From positions 1 to 51,845 of the IMG/VR virus record IMGVR_UViG_3300035670_013246: a stretch of 51,845 bases of DNA; one strand, written 5' to 3'. This document shows positions 13,227 through 19,905 of the stretch, piece after piece (positions within the stretch are counted from its first letter, which is position 1; each line of letters starts with the position of its first letter). This stretch comes from a virus. The notes under the pieces are model-generated. The model saw only the letters and a list, made by a program, of their open reading frames with translations, searched no databases and was not told the origin of the DNA. The position numbers and the translations under genes were made by a program.

Positions 13227-13553
13227 ATGTCCAAGCAGAAGAAGACGGCACCACAAGGACGCCAAGAGATGAGCGGGGTAGAGCGGCTCGGGCTGCGGAT
13301 TTCGTCGATGATCAATCACCCCATTGCACAGTCTCAGCGGTGGGTGACAATCCATCGCCTGGACACGGATGGAGACATGGAGTGGGAGGAGGTGATGGGG
13401 CTGTTAACCGAAACGCCAGAGCTAGACCTGACTTTCAACGACGACGAGAGCGTGACGGTTCGGTGGGAGCCGCAGAGCGCCGAGGATCGCGACGACCTGG
13501 TCGTGGAGAAGGACTGGGAGGAGGAGGTGGTGGAGGAAGAGGCGCCTTTCTGA
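13227..13553 (+). CDS. DUF1654 family protein
   Basis: The 108-residue product contains ERLGLRISSMINHPIAQSQRWVTIHRL and then EVMGLLTETPELDLTFNDDESVTVRWE, the conserved layout of DUF1654, a family I know mainly from Pseudomonas and their phages. It ends in a very acidic tail (DWEEEVVEEEAPF). Function is unknown. AAAGGAGA is a strong ribosome site. Its promoter appears to carry a repressor operator, which predicts expression on induction rather than in the lysogen. Confidence 0.8.
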   Translation: MSKQKKTAPQGRQEMSGVERLGLRISSMINHPIAQSQRWVTIHRLDTDGDMEWEEVMGLLTETPELDLTFNDDESVTVRWEPQSAEDRDDLVVEKDWEEEVVEEEAPF

Positions 13554-13778
13554 TCGTCTCTAGAGATCGTAATACTGGTTGGATGTACAGCCTTGCTGCC
13601 TTGACAAAAAATATTTTTGATAAAACGCAGCGAAACCACTGTCAAGACGATACGGTTGAGGATATAAGACGTGCGTGTGAGCGCGTGAGATTGCTTGCAC
13701 AGAACGAAGCATGTCCGTGAAGCCGCAGGAAACTAGGCCAAGATCGGCCTAAGCTACAGACTTAAGGAGAAGGCTCAC
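13554..13778. promoter_or_regulatory. Gene-free control region ahead of the Doc-like cassette
   Basis: The stretch is AT-rich relative to its surroundings. It holds a 7-bp inverted repeat TTGACA-type element (CTTGACA/TGTCAAG, 13600-13646), a 12-bp AT palindrome AAAAATATTTTT (13607-13618), a -10-like TATAAG (13663-13668) and a perfect dyad TAGGCC-AAGATC-GGCCTA (13734-13751) just before the ribosome site of the 13779 gene. The last dyad is well placed for autoregulation, as toxin-antitoxin operons usually have. No promoter with both boxes is clear. Confidence 0.45.
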
Positions 13779-13961
13779 ATGCTGGAGATAGCTATGGCAC
13801 ACACTAAACCAGGGGCAATTCGTCCAAACGCGAAAAATGGAAACGTGAGCGCTGTGGTCAGTAGAAGAAGCTATTCTGCCCACACGAAGCAGGTTAACAA
13901 CGCGTTCTTGATTATATTTGCGCAATACGAACGTGCCTTTGAAGAATTGGCGAAAGTTTGA
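13779..13961 (+). CDS. 60-aa protein preceding two Doc-like genes, candidate partner
   Basis: AAGGAGAAGG precedes the ATG, a strong ribosome site. The product has a basic, Gly/Asn-rich N-terminal half (AHTKPGAIRPNAKNGN) and a helical C-terminal half (QVNNAFLIIFAQYERAFEELAKV). Its stop is one base from the first Doc-like start (TGATATG), so the two are probably coupled. Position fits an antitoxin, but I see neither a Phd-like DNA-binding N-terminus nor the S/T-x3-E-G/N inhibitory motif of Fic antitoxins. Function is unproven. Confidence 0.6.
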   Translation: MLEIAMAHTKPGAIRPNAKNGNVSAVVSRRSYSAHTKQVNNAFLIIFAQYERAFEELAKV

Positions 13962-13962
13962 T

Positions 13963-14448
13963 ATGGCTGGATCTGCAAATGTAATTCAATGGCTAAGTGA
14001 ATCAGACATAGCGTCGCTCAATCATAATTTGATTGATGCTCAAACTCCGATGGAGCCAGTGGGGGTCCTGAATCTTTCAGGGCTCTCATCCGCTCAATAT
14101 CGAGCTATTCAGTATCAAAATTACGCTGGCGTCAGCGATATTTTTGTACTGGGTGCAGTTTTTTCCGAAGCGTTGGTCCAAAATCATCCATTTTTTAATG
14201 CTAATAAAAGAACTGCGGCTGCGGCCGTGATGGTGTTTTTGCTAATTAATGGAGTGATGCTTAAGGCGCCATGGGAGCAAGTGGTTGAGATGTTTGAGGG
14301 GCTTGCCAAGCACACTTTTGACATTGATGATTTCTCCTGCTGGCTTAAGCACTGGAGTGTAAAGTTTGACGTTTCTCAGCTCGACGAGCTGGCTGCTGAC
14401 GCGTATTACAATAACGAAACACTCAAATCTAAATTTTCAAAGCTCTAA
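13963..14448 (+). CDS. Doc/Fic family protein 1 (161 aa)
   Basis: The Fic core is recognisable: helices containing GAVFSEALVQN, then the signature H75-PFFNANKR-83 TA followed by AVMVFLLING. P1 Doc uses the same short GNK/ANK variant to phosphorylate and inactivate EF-Tu, whereas canonical Fic enzymes (GNGR) transfer AMP. The position normally occupied by Asp/Glu, which holds Mg, is Asn79 here. The C-terminal ~45 residues (DDFSCWLKHW...) complete the helical bundle. There is no strong ribosome site, so translation probably depends on the upstream 60-aa gene. Base composition is visibly lower in GC than the flanking phage genes, pointing to recent transfer. Confidence 0.82.
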   Translation: MAGSANVIQWLSESDIASLNHNLIDAQTPMEPVGVLNLSGLSSAQYRAIQYQNYAGVSDIFVLGAVFSEALVQNHPFFNANKRTAAAAVMVFLLINGVMLKAPWEQVVEMFEGLAKHTFDIDDFSCWLKHWSVKFDVSQLDELAADAYYNNETLKSKFSKL

Positions 14449-14466
14449 AGCTTTTCCGAGGGGAAG

Positions 14467-15195
14467 ATGGACAGGGAGTTGGTAGAAAGTATCCACCTGT
14501 ATTTGGTTGATCACTTTGCGGATTCGGATGACCCTTTAGAACCCTCTGGAGTTAAGGACTACAATCTGCTTGAATCAGCATGCGCCAGACCTTTTCAAAC
14601 AGTTCATGGCAGAGATGCCTATGAAACGGAGTACGAAAAGGGGGCCGCGATCTTCCATGGGATCATCGCAAATCATTGCTTTCATAACGGTAATAAGCGA
14701 ACCGCTCTCCTGAGCGCGCTATATTATCTAGGTGAAAACAATATTTGGGTTGATCGCTGCAATGATGACGATATGTTTGAGTTTACTCGGCAAATTGCAG
14801 CTCATGAAATAGCAGAAAAGCGTGAAGATGAAATTTCAGTAATAGTCGACTGGCTTCTTCGGAATTCACGAAAAATCATGAAATCCGACAAGTATCTTTC
14901 TTTCAGTGATTTGCGAGAAAAACTGGGAAGGTTTGACTTTGAGCTCTCGGAGCGGAACGGATTAGTGGATGTCCTCAAGGAAGGGGAAATCGTTACAAGG
15001 ATTTTAAAGAAGGGTAAACACGGACGGGAAGAATATGATCCTGTCTATGTGGCAGATCTCCGGAAGCGTCTTCAGTTGACCGTTGACTATGGTGTTGACT
15101 CTGGCCGATTCTATGGGCAAAAGGGTGTTTCAGAAGAGCTGAATGAATTTATGCACATCCGCGGCGCAGTTTTTCGGAGACTGGCAACGGCCTGA
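14467..15195 (+). CDS. Doc/Fic family protein 2 with extra C-terminal domain (242 aa)
   Basis: The N-terminal ~135 residues are a full Doc-type fold: NLLESACARPF, AAIFHGIIANH and the signature H70-CFHNGNKR-78 TALLSALYYL. It again has Asn (74) at the usual acidic position. Residues ~136-242 are an added domain (YLSFSDLREKLGRFDFELSERNG... then a basic KKGKHGREEYDP segment) that recalls small alpha-beta RNA-binding folds of the HicA type, though only loosely. AGGGG-type purines precede the ATG. Two non-identical Doc proteins in tandem are unusual and suggest a defence, exclusion or addiction module rather than a core phage function. Confidence 0.8.
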   Translation: MDRELVESIHLYLVDHFADSDDPLEPSGVKDYNLLESACARPFQTVHGRDAYETEYEKGAAIFHGIIANHCFHNGNKRTALLSALYYLGENNIWVDRCNDDDMFEFTRQIAAHEIAEKREDEISVIVDWLLRNSRKIMKSDKYLSFSDLREKLGRFDFELSERNGLVDVLKEGEIVTRILKKGKHGREEYDPVYVADLRKRLQLTVDYGVDSGRFYGQKGVSEELNEFMHIRGAVFRRLATA

Positions 15196-15263
15196 CTCTT
15201 CTTGGATTTCCGGCGTTCCGCAGAGTGGGCGCTCCCCTTGACTCACTCTTCGCAGCCAAACTA

Positions 15264-15320
15264 TCACATCAAGTGAGCATTCCACACCAGCAGAACCCGG
15301 ACCTAGATGTAGGCACCTTC
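15264..15320 (-). pseudogene. Decayed 3' end of a second repressor gene
   Basis: Bases 15264-15313 align with the last ~50 bases of the intact repressor (16000-16050) at roughly 84 percent identity by eye. They encode the same C-terminus (VLLVWNAHL), but a TAG stands where the intact gene has CAG. Nothing repressor-like follows upstream. The fragment lies just after the Doc-like cassette and looks like a scar from modular recombination in the immunity region. Confidence 0.7.
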
Positions 15321-15346
15321 CCGTCGAAACTTCGCATCTGCCGGAT

Positions 15347-15571
15347 CTATTCCTTTGCCCGAATGATCCGCCCCGCCTTCACCTCATCCCCATACCCTAC
15401 CAACCGATCGGCAAGCTCATGCAGCTTCCCGACACGCTTCATCGCCTCCAGGAACTGGTCTTCCTCACCGCCTTGAGCCTTGTGGAAGATCTCCAGTGCG
15501 GCGCTTTCCAAGGCAAAAGCAGCATCCTTCAGGTCTCGGCGCAGCTGTTGGTTAGGCTTGGTTAGGGGCAT
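15347..15571 (-). CDS. Small helical protein, 74 aa
   Basis: The product is predicted almost entirely helical (NQQLRRDLKDAAFALESAALEIFHKAQGGEEDQFLEAMKRVGKLHELADRLVGYG). It lies downstream of the repressor on the same strand, separated from it by one other gene, so it may be expressed in the lysogen. A weak GAGG purine run precedes the ATG. No family recognised. Confidence 0.62.
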   Translation of the reverse strand: MPLTKPNQQLRRDLKDAAFALESAALEIFHKAQGGEEDQFLEAMKRVGKLHELADRLVGYGDEVKAGRIIRAKE

Positions 15572-15585
15572 GGGAAGGCCTCAGT

Positions 15586-15918
15586 CTATCGGCAAGCTTC
15601 TGCGCCGACGTAATCGGCAATCGAACCACTCACAATGGGTCCCATTCGGGGATCAGGCTGAGACGCCTTCATTTGCTCCAGGGTTTCACCGCTGCCGAGG
15701 TACTTCACTGTGCGATCTGCGCAGTTGTACAGGCGTCGAGAATAGGACGTGCCACTCGATCCGACGCGCTTCGTCGTGATCGTACGCTCATTGCCAGAGG
15801 TATCCCGGGCCAAGATCGTATAGGCAGCCTTGGGGTCGGATGGCACGTGTAGCGTTGCGGCCACAGAAACCGCAGGAATCAAAGCAAAGCCAAATACAGC
15901 CAAAATCAGTCGCGACAT
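15586..15918 (-). CDS. Exported protein, 110 aa, beside the repressor
   Basis: Residues 1-21 (MSRLILAVFGFALIPAVSVAA) form a signal peptide. The mature part carries two cysteines (YNCADR and the penultimate residue region EACR) that could pair in the periplasm. Lying downstream of the repressor on the same strand, it could be made in lysogens and change the cell envelope or block superinfection (lysogenic conversion). AAGGAAACT precedes the ATG. No family recognised. Confidence 0.68.
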   Translation of the reverse strand: MSRLILAVFGFALIPAVSVAATLHVPSDPKAAYTILARDTSGNERTITTKRVGSSGTSYSRRLYNCADRTVKYLGSGETLEQMKASQPDPRMGPIVSGSIADYVGAEACR

Positions 15919-15999
15919 ATAGTTTCCTTGCTAATGGAGCCAACAATTAAAGCTGCCAGCTCGCCAAATCCTTGCCGATAATCCCCGCTCGCGGATGAT

Positions 16000-16806
16000 T
16001 CACACCAGGTGCGCATTCCACACCAGCAGCACTCGGGCCTGGATGTAGGTCTCATCAACTCGGATGTCCTCAGGCGGATGATTGGTGTTGTCCGAAATCA
16101 TCTTGAAGTGGTTGCGGCCCTTCTTCTGCAGACGCTTGATGTACTGATGACCCTGATGGGAGAAGTAGTAGATCCCGTCGCCCACGAACTCACGGATGCT
16201 GATGTCAACGACCAACGGGTCGCGGCTCTTGATGGTCGGGGCCATGGACTGACCGACACCCGTAATGAGCTTCAGGTGGAAGTGCTCTTTGAACTCGACC
16301 CCCATCTCTCGCAGGTGAGTAGGGCTGACGCGGATGTCCTGCAGCATTTCAGGGAAGTCGTGAGCTACTTCGCCATCGCCCATTGCTCCGCGCACGTCGT
16401 AGTGAGCAATCCACACCTCATCGCCCACGAGGCCTGGGCGAACGAAGTTAGCCGCGACGGCACTGCTGGCGCTCGGCTCCTCAGCCGCAGCAAGGAGGCG
16501 CTGACGGGCCTCTTCCGGAATGCCTTTGCCGCTCTTTGCGAGCATCTGCCTGACAAGATCAGTCGTACTCCGGGCTGGCGCCGAAACCTCGGTCACTGCC
16601 GCAGAGTTCAGGAGTAGCTCGGATTGGTCGACTCCAAGGGCAGCTGCCATAGCGGCAATATCCGCCAGCGTTGGCTCTCGCGTACCGGCTTCATAGTTTC
16701 CGACGCGTGACTGCGATTTCCAGCCGCAAGCATCTGCCAGCTGGGCCTGGGACATTCCCGTCGCTTTTCTCAAGCGCTTAATGCGCTGGCTCAGTGATTC
16801 ATTCAT
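16000..16806 (-). CDS. CI/LexA-like prophage repressor (HTH plus S24 peptidase)
   Basis: The 268-residue protein has an HTH_3 domain (residues ~6-60: RIKRLRKATGMSQAQLADACGWKSQSRVGNYEAGTREPT) and a C-terminal S24 domain with Ser187 in GVGQSMAPTI and Lys224 in YIKRL. These residues support RecA-stimulated self-cleavage. No clean Ala-Gly site is obvious; AMGDG near 141 is a candidate. It resembles PrtR-type Pseudomonas regulators. It should bind the CAC-N5-GTG sites at pL and pR to hold lysogeny. The gene diverges from the Cro-like gene. Confidence 0.9.
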   Translation of the reverse strand: MNESLSQRIKRLRKATGMSQAQLADACGWKSQSRVGNYEAGTREPTLADIAAMAAALGVDQSELLLNSAAVTEVSAPARSTTDLVRQMLAKSGKGIPEEARQRLLAAAEEPSASSAVAANFVRPGLVGDEVWIAHYDVRGAMGDGEVAHDFPEMLQDIRVSPTHLREMGVEFKEHFHLKLITGVGQSMAPTIKSRDPLVVDISIREFVGDGIYYFSHQGHQYIKRLQKKGRNHFKMISDNTNHPPEDIRVDETYIQARVLLVWNAHLV

Positions 16807-16820
16807 GCGCGGGATTTCAT

Positions 16821-16884
16821 CACGAAATGAAATACACGGCTTTCACTTATTGTGATTGATATTAACACGATGCGTGTTTATCCT
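16821..16884. promoter_or_regulatory. Right operator region and promoter pR
   Basis: pR reads TTGATA (16856-16861), 17 bases, TATCCT (16879-16884). CACGATGCGTG (16866-16876) lies in its spacer, CACTTATTGTG (16844-16854) abuts the -35 box, and a degenerate CACGAAATGAA (16821-16831) follows toward the repressor. Centres are 22-23 bp apart, about two helical turns, as in lambda OR1-3. The repressor ATG is at 16806 and the Cro-like ATG at 16911. Confidence 0.78.
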
Positions 16885-16910
16885 GAGTGCTAGTCATTGA
16901 GGAACCCCGA

Positions 16911-17135
16911 ATGAACAACGTTCGCAAGATCCGGGTAGCTGCGGGGATTAGCCAAGCCCGGCTATGCCGGGAGCTCCGCTGGAACCAGTCGCGTCTGGCC
17001 AACTACGAGGCCGGGCGACGGTGTGTCGGCCTGGATGCGGCCCGGAAGATTGTCACTGCGCTGAACGGGCTAGGCGCCGAGTGCAGCCTTGACGATGTCT
17101 TCCCGCCAACGGCTCGCGACCCAGAAGCAGCCTGA
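16911..17135 (+). CDS. Cro-like HTH regulator, 74 aa
   Basis: The protein begins MNNVRKIRVAAGISQARLCRELRWNQSRLANYEAGRR, a compact HTH_3 domain similar in plan to the repressor N-terminus but without a peptidase domain. It is the first gene from pR, so it is the Cro counterpart and should bind the same operators to favour lytic growth. GAGGAA precedes the ATG at 16911; an in-frame ATG at 16887 lies too close to the promoter. Confidence 0.82.
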   Translation: MNNVRKIRVAAGISQARLCRELRWNQSRLANYEAGRRCVGLDAARKIVTALNGLGAECSLDDVFPPTARDPEAA

Positions 17136-17218
17136 TATTTGAATCATTACTGATCTGGCACTGAGCCAGTAGATGATCGAAACACCTGCTGATTCATCCA
17201 GTACCTGAATCGCAGACG

Positions 17219-17250
17219 AAAAAAAACCGCCTGGCAGGGCGGCTTTCTCT
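17219..17250. terminator. Bidirectional terminator-like hairpin between cro and the replication gene
   Basis: CCGCC (17227-17231) pairs with GGCGG (17238-17242). Eight A residues precede the stem (a strong U-run for leftward RNA) and CTTTCTCT follows it (weak for rightward RNA). Its place after the Cro-like gene recalls lambda tR1. Confidence 0.55.
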
Positions 17251-17273
17251 ACAGCTTCATAACGGGTTTAAGC

Positions 17274-18131
17274 ATGACAAACATCGTCCCACTTGACAAG
17301 TCCAGGGGGTTCACCCGGATGGACAACCAGCTCATGGATGGCCTGCTGGCTATCGATCTTTCCGCTCGGGAGATGAAGATTGTGCTGTACGTGGCCAAGG
17401 CCACCATCAACTTTGGGGCTGGTGCCCAGCGCATCCCGGCCACCGACATTGCGAAAGCTATCCACGCTCACCCTGACACCGTGTCAAAGGCCGTTTCCAG
17501 CCTGTTGCGCCGTCGCGTGCTGTTCCGTGAAGGTGGTGCCCGGGGCGACATCGGCGTGAATGACCCGAAAGACTGGGTATACGTGAATGATCCGAAACAG
17601 ACCAAAACAGCCAATTCGGCTGAAGTGGTCCGAATCGGCGAAGAGTCGAAACAGACCAAAACCGCCGGCTCCCTTCTTTATTCTAAGAAAGAAACCCCCT
17701 ATGTAAATCTTCCTTCGGAAGATGTTACATGCCCCCCCAGTGAATCTGGGCAGTCCCCGGTGAAGGCTGAGCGCAAGGCTCCCTTCGGCAAGGTAGCGAT
17801 GCTGGCCGACAACCCGCACGACCTGAGCGAGGCGCTGATCGCTGATTACCTTGCCGTCCGCAAAGCCAAGCGCGCTCCGTTGACCGCCCGAGTCTGGTCG
17901 ACCCTGAATTCCAAGCTCGAGCAGTGCAAGGCCTTCGGCGTGCAGCCGGACCAGGCCCTGGCGATCGCTGTCGAGAACGGCTGGCAGGGTTTCGAGGTGG
18001 ATTGGATCACCAAGCGGATCGGCGCCCAGCCGGCGCCCCAAGCCAAACACCATAGCCGCCACCACGGCTTCAACGACCGCGATTACACCGCTGGCCTGGC
18101 CTCGCGGGAGGACGGTACCTATGCGATCTGA
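17274..18131 (+). CDS. Phage replication initiator, O-like (winged helix N-terminus)
   Basis: The protein should bind the phage origin and recruit the helicase loader. Residues ~10-95 (RMDNQLMDGLLAIDLSAREMKIVLYVAKATINFG...DIAKAIHAHPDTVSKAVSSLLRRRVL) are the winged helix of the phage replication protein O family. A low-complexity middle follows (QTKTANSAEVV... QTKTAGSLL), encoded by the candidate origin repeats. The C-terminal domain (LIADYLAVRKAKRAPLTARVWSTLNSKLEQCKAFG) is similar to helicase-contact regions of pseudomonad phage initiators. 285 aa is normal. It overlaps the DnaC-like gene by 11 bases. Confidence 0.85.
   Translation: MTNIVPLDKSRGFTRMDNQLMDGLLAIDLSAREMKIVLYVAKATINFGAGAQRIPATDIAKAIHAHPDTVSKAVSSLLRRRVLFREGGARGDIGVNDPKDWVYVNDPKQTKTANSAEVVRIGEESKQTKTAGSLLYSKKETPYVNLPSEDVTCPPSESGQSPVKAERKAPFGKVAMLADNPHDLSEALIADYLAVRKAKRAPLTARVWSTLNSKLEQCKAFGVQPDQALAIAVENGWQGFEVDWITKRIGAQPAPQAKHHSRHHGFNDRDYTAGLASREDGTYAI
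17593..17730. other. Candidate replication origin within the O-like gene
   Basis: A 16-base direct repeat, CGAAACAGACCAAAAC, occurs at 17593-17608 and 17647-17662, each followed by a base and GCC. An AT-rich stretch (about 17670-17712) comes next, then a 30-base inverted repeat (17701-17730) whose arms are ATGTAA and TCTTCC around a TTC loop. Iterons, AT-rich DNA and a dyad inside the initiator gene is the lambda ori plan. Confidence 0.55.
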
Positions 18132-18933
18132 ATCGGTGATCACCATGTCCGACGTGCGAAACGCCGCCGGCTTCCGCGTCCAACCTGCGCACTGCGAGCA
18201 TCACGGCGACTTCGAGCAGCGCGTGACCATGCTCATGGGGCGCGAGATCGTCGGGCGCTGCCCAGAGTGCGAGAAGGCCGCCATTGCCGAGCGCCAGGCC
18301 AAGCAGCAGACCGAGGAAGCCCGCCTGAAGCGCGAGGCCATGACCCGCAAGTTGGGTTCAGCGCTGATCCCGAAGCGATTCGCCGAGCGGACCCTGGCCA
18401 ACTACCGCGTAGAGCACGAAGGCCAGCGCAAGGCCCTAGCCTACTGCACGCGCTACGTGGCCGCGTTCGAGGAGATCGAGCGTACCGGGCGTTGCCTGAT
18501 GCTGCTGGGCAAGGTCGGCACCGGCAAGACCCACCTGGGTGCCGGCATGGCCAACGAGCTGATGCGCAACACCTCTGCCACCGCCGTGTACCGCACGGTG
18601 GGCGCGATTCTGCAGTCCATCCGCGCCACTTACGTCCGCCAAAGCGAACAGTCCGAGGCCGACATCCTGTCCAGCCTGATCGAGCCGTCGCTGCTGGTGC
18701 TCGACGAGGTAGGCGTCAGCAAAGAGCAGCCGAGTGAGTTTGAGCTGACAACCCTGTTTTCGATCATCAACGGGCGCTATGAGCAGATGCGCCCCACTGT
18801 GGTGATCTCCAATCTGGAGGCCAGCCAGCTGCGCCACGCCATGGGCGAGCGGTGTTACGACCGCTTGCGCGAGGGTGGCGGAGTGGTGGTGCCCTTCGAG
18901 TGGGAATCTCACCGTGGCAAGGAGGAGTTCTGA
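18121..18933 (+). CDS. DnaC-like ATPase, helicase loader
   Basis: The 270-residue AAA+ protein has Walker A (LLGKVGTGKTHLG, ~128-140), Walker B (LLVLDEVGVS) and sensor-like VVISNLE, matching DnaC/IstB-type ATPases that load DnaB-family helicase. The N-terminal part carries HCEHHG and CPEC cysteine/histidine pairs that may bind zinc. GGAGG lies nine bases before the ATG at 18121, which overlaps the initiator stop; a second ATG at 18145 is possible. It plays the role of lambda P. Confidence 0.88.
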   Translation: MRSESVITMSDVRNAAGFRVQPAHCEHHGDFEQRVTMLMGREIVGRCPECEKAAIAERQAKQQTEEARLKREAMTRKLGSALIPKRFAERTLANYRVEHEGQRKALAYCTRYVAAFEEIERTGRCLMLLGKVGTGKTHLGAGMANELMRNTSATAVYRTVGAILQSIRATYVRQSEQSEADILSSLIEPSLLVLDEVGVSKEQPSEFELTTLFSIINGRYEQMRPTVVISNLEASQLRHAMGERCYDRLREGGGVVVPFEWESHRGKEEF

Positions 18934-18935
18934 CC

Positions 18936-19235
18936 ATGCGGCAGACCAAATTGACTAAGGCCGCGCGCGGCCGGGAGTGCCAGGTACGCATTCCTGGCGT
19001 GTGCAACGGAAACCCGGAAACCACCGTTCTGGCGCACTACCGCCTGGCCGGCACCTGCGGCGCGGGTATCAAGCCGAACGACCTGCAGGGCGCCTGGTCT
19101 TGCAGCGCGTGCCATGACGCTGTCGATTCGCGCAGGAAGACCACGTTCAGCCACGAAGAGCTGCGGTTGATGCACCTGGAAGGCGTAGTGCGAACGCTCG
19201 CCATCCTCGTGAGCGAAGGGAAGGTGGCCGCATGA
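18936..19235 (+). CDS. YbcO/DUF1364 family nuclease-like protein
   Basis: The 99-residue protein contains AARGRECQVRIPGVCNGNPETTVLAHYRLAG, CGAGIKPNDL and WSCSACHDAVDSR, the full signature of DUF1364/YbcO, an HNH-like family from lambdoid nin regions. Cysteines in ECQ, VCN and CSACH with AHYR form the metal-binding and active-site set. It likely acts on DNA during replication or recombination. GGAGG precedes the start three bases beyond the DnaC-like stop. Confidence 0.88.
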   Translation: MRQTKLTKAARGRECQVRIPGVCNGNPETTVLAHYRLAGTCGAGIKPNDLQGAWSCSACHDAVDSRRKTTFSHEELRLMHLEGVVRTLAILVSEGKVAA

Positions 19236-19480
19236 TCAGTCCAGCCATGATGTTCAGCGGCATCCCGATCTATGTCAGCGAGCACCTGCCAAGGACGAAA
19301 ACCGTTCGCTGGCAGACAGAGCGGAAGTGGTGCCACTGGAAGAACGCTCCGGCCCTTCGTTACCGGAAGCGTGCGAAGGAAGTCCCTTGCGACACGATGA
19401 TCATGTTGGGCGGCCGGGCGTTCGTCTCACCTGAAGCCCTGGCGAAGATCCAAGCCCAGCTGGGGAGGGCTGAACAGTGA
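19232..19480 (+). CDS. Unknown nin-region protein, 82 aa
   Basis: The ATG overlaps the previous stop by four bases. The peptide carries IYVSEHLPRTKTVRWQTERKWCHWKNAPALRYRKRAKEVPCDTMIMLGGRAFVSPEALAKI: a basic, tryptophan-rich centre and a C-terminal helix. Comparable small proteins occur in Pseudomonas phage nin-like regions; no function is known to me. Confidence 0.7.
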   Translation: MISPAMMFSGIPIYVSEHLPRTKTVRWQTERKWCHWKNAPALRYRKRAKEVPCDTMIMLGGRAFVSPEALAKIQAQLGRAEQ

Positions 19481-19905
19481 AGCCGGCGATCATGAAGCCT
19501 GTACGGGCCAAGAAGCCTCGGGCGAAGCCTGTAGACCGGGAAGGCCCAGAGCAGGCCGCGTTGATGGAAGAAATCGCGCTTCGCTACCCGGACGTATTCG
19601 AGCTGATCTACCACGTACCGAATGGCGGCCACAGGCACAAGAAGGTTGCTGAAAAGCTGAAGGACCAGGGCGTGAAGGCCGGCATCCCTGATCTGGTGCT
19701 GCCGATGGCCCGGGGCGGCTATTTCGGCATGTACATCGAATTCAAGGCGACGGTTGACCCCGCGCCCGTCTCGCCCAGTCAGCAGGCGTGTATCCGGCGC
19801 CTAAATGATCAGGGCTATCTCGCCATCGTGTGCCGAGGGCACTTCGACGCTATGGAGCAGCTGCGGGCCTACTTGCTGCTGCCGAAAACGGAGGTTGCAG
19901 CATGA
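19477..19905 (+). CDS. VRR-NUC domain nuclease, 142 aa
   Basis: The GTG start at 19477 overlaps the preceding stop. After a basic N-terminus, PEQAALMEEIALRYPDVFELIYHVPNGGHRH is followed by GVKAGIPDLVLPMARGGYFGMYIEFKA. The D...E-x-K arrangement (IPDLVL...YIEFKA) is the PD-(D/E)XK active site of VRR-NUC proteins, which cleave branched DNA in some family members. It likely serves as a recombination or repair nuclease, the Rap/RusA niche in lambda. Confidence 0.85.
   Translation: MKPAIMKPVRAKKPRAKPVDREGPEQAALMEEIALRYPDVFELIYHVPNGGHRHKKVAEKLKDQGVKAGIPDLVLPMARGGYFGMYIEFKATVDPAPVSPSQQACIRRLNDQGYLAIVCRGHFDAMEQLRAYLLLPKTEVAA

Noticed and set aside
13340-13720. Rightward 126-codon frame overlapping the DUF1654 gene
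   Set aside because: Glycine/arginine-rich shadow in another phase of a recognised gene.
13779-13961. Phd antitoxin
   Set aside because: Position upstream of Doc fits, but the sequence lacks a Phd/YefM-type DNA-binding N-terminus, so it is left as an unknown partner.
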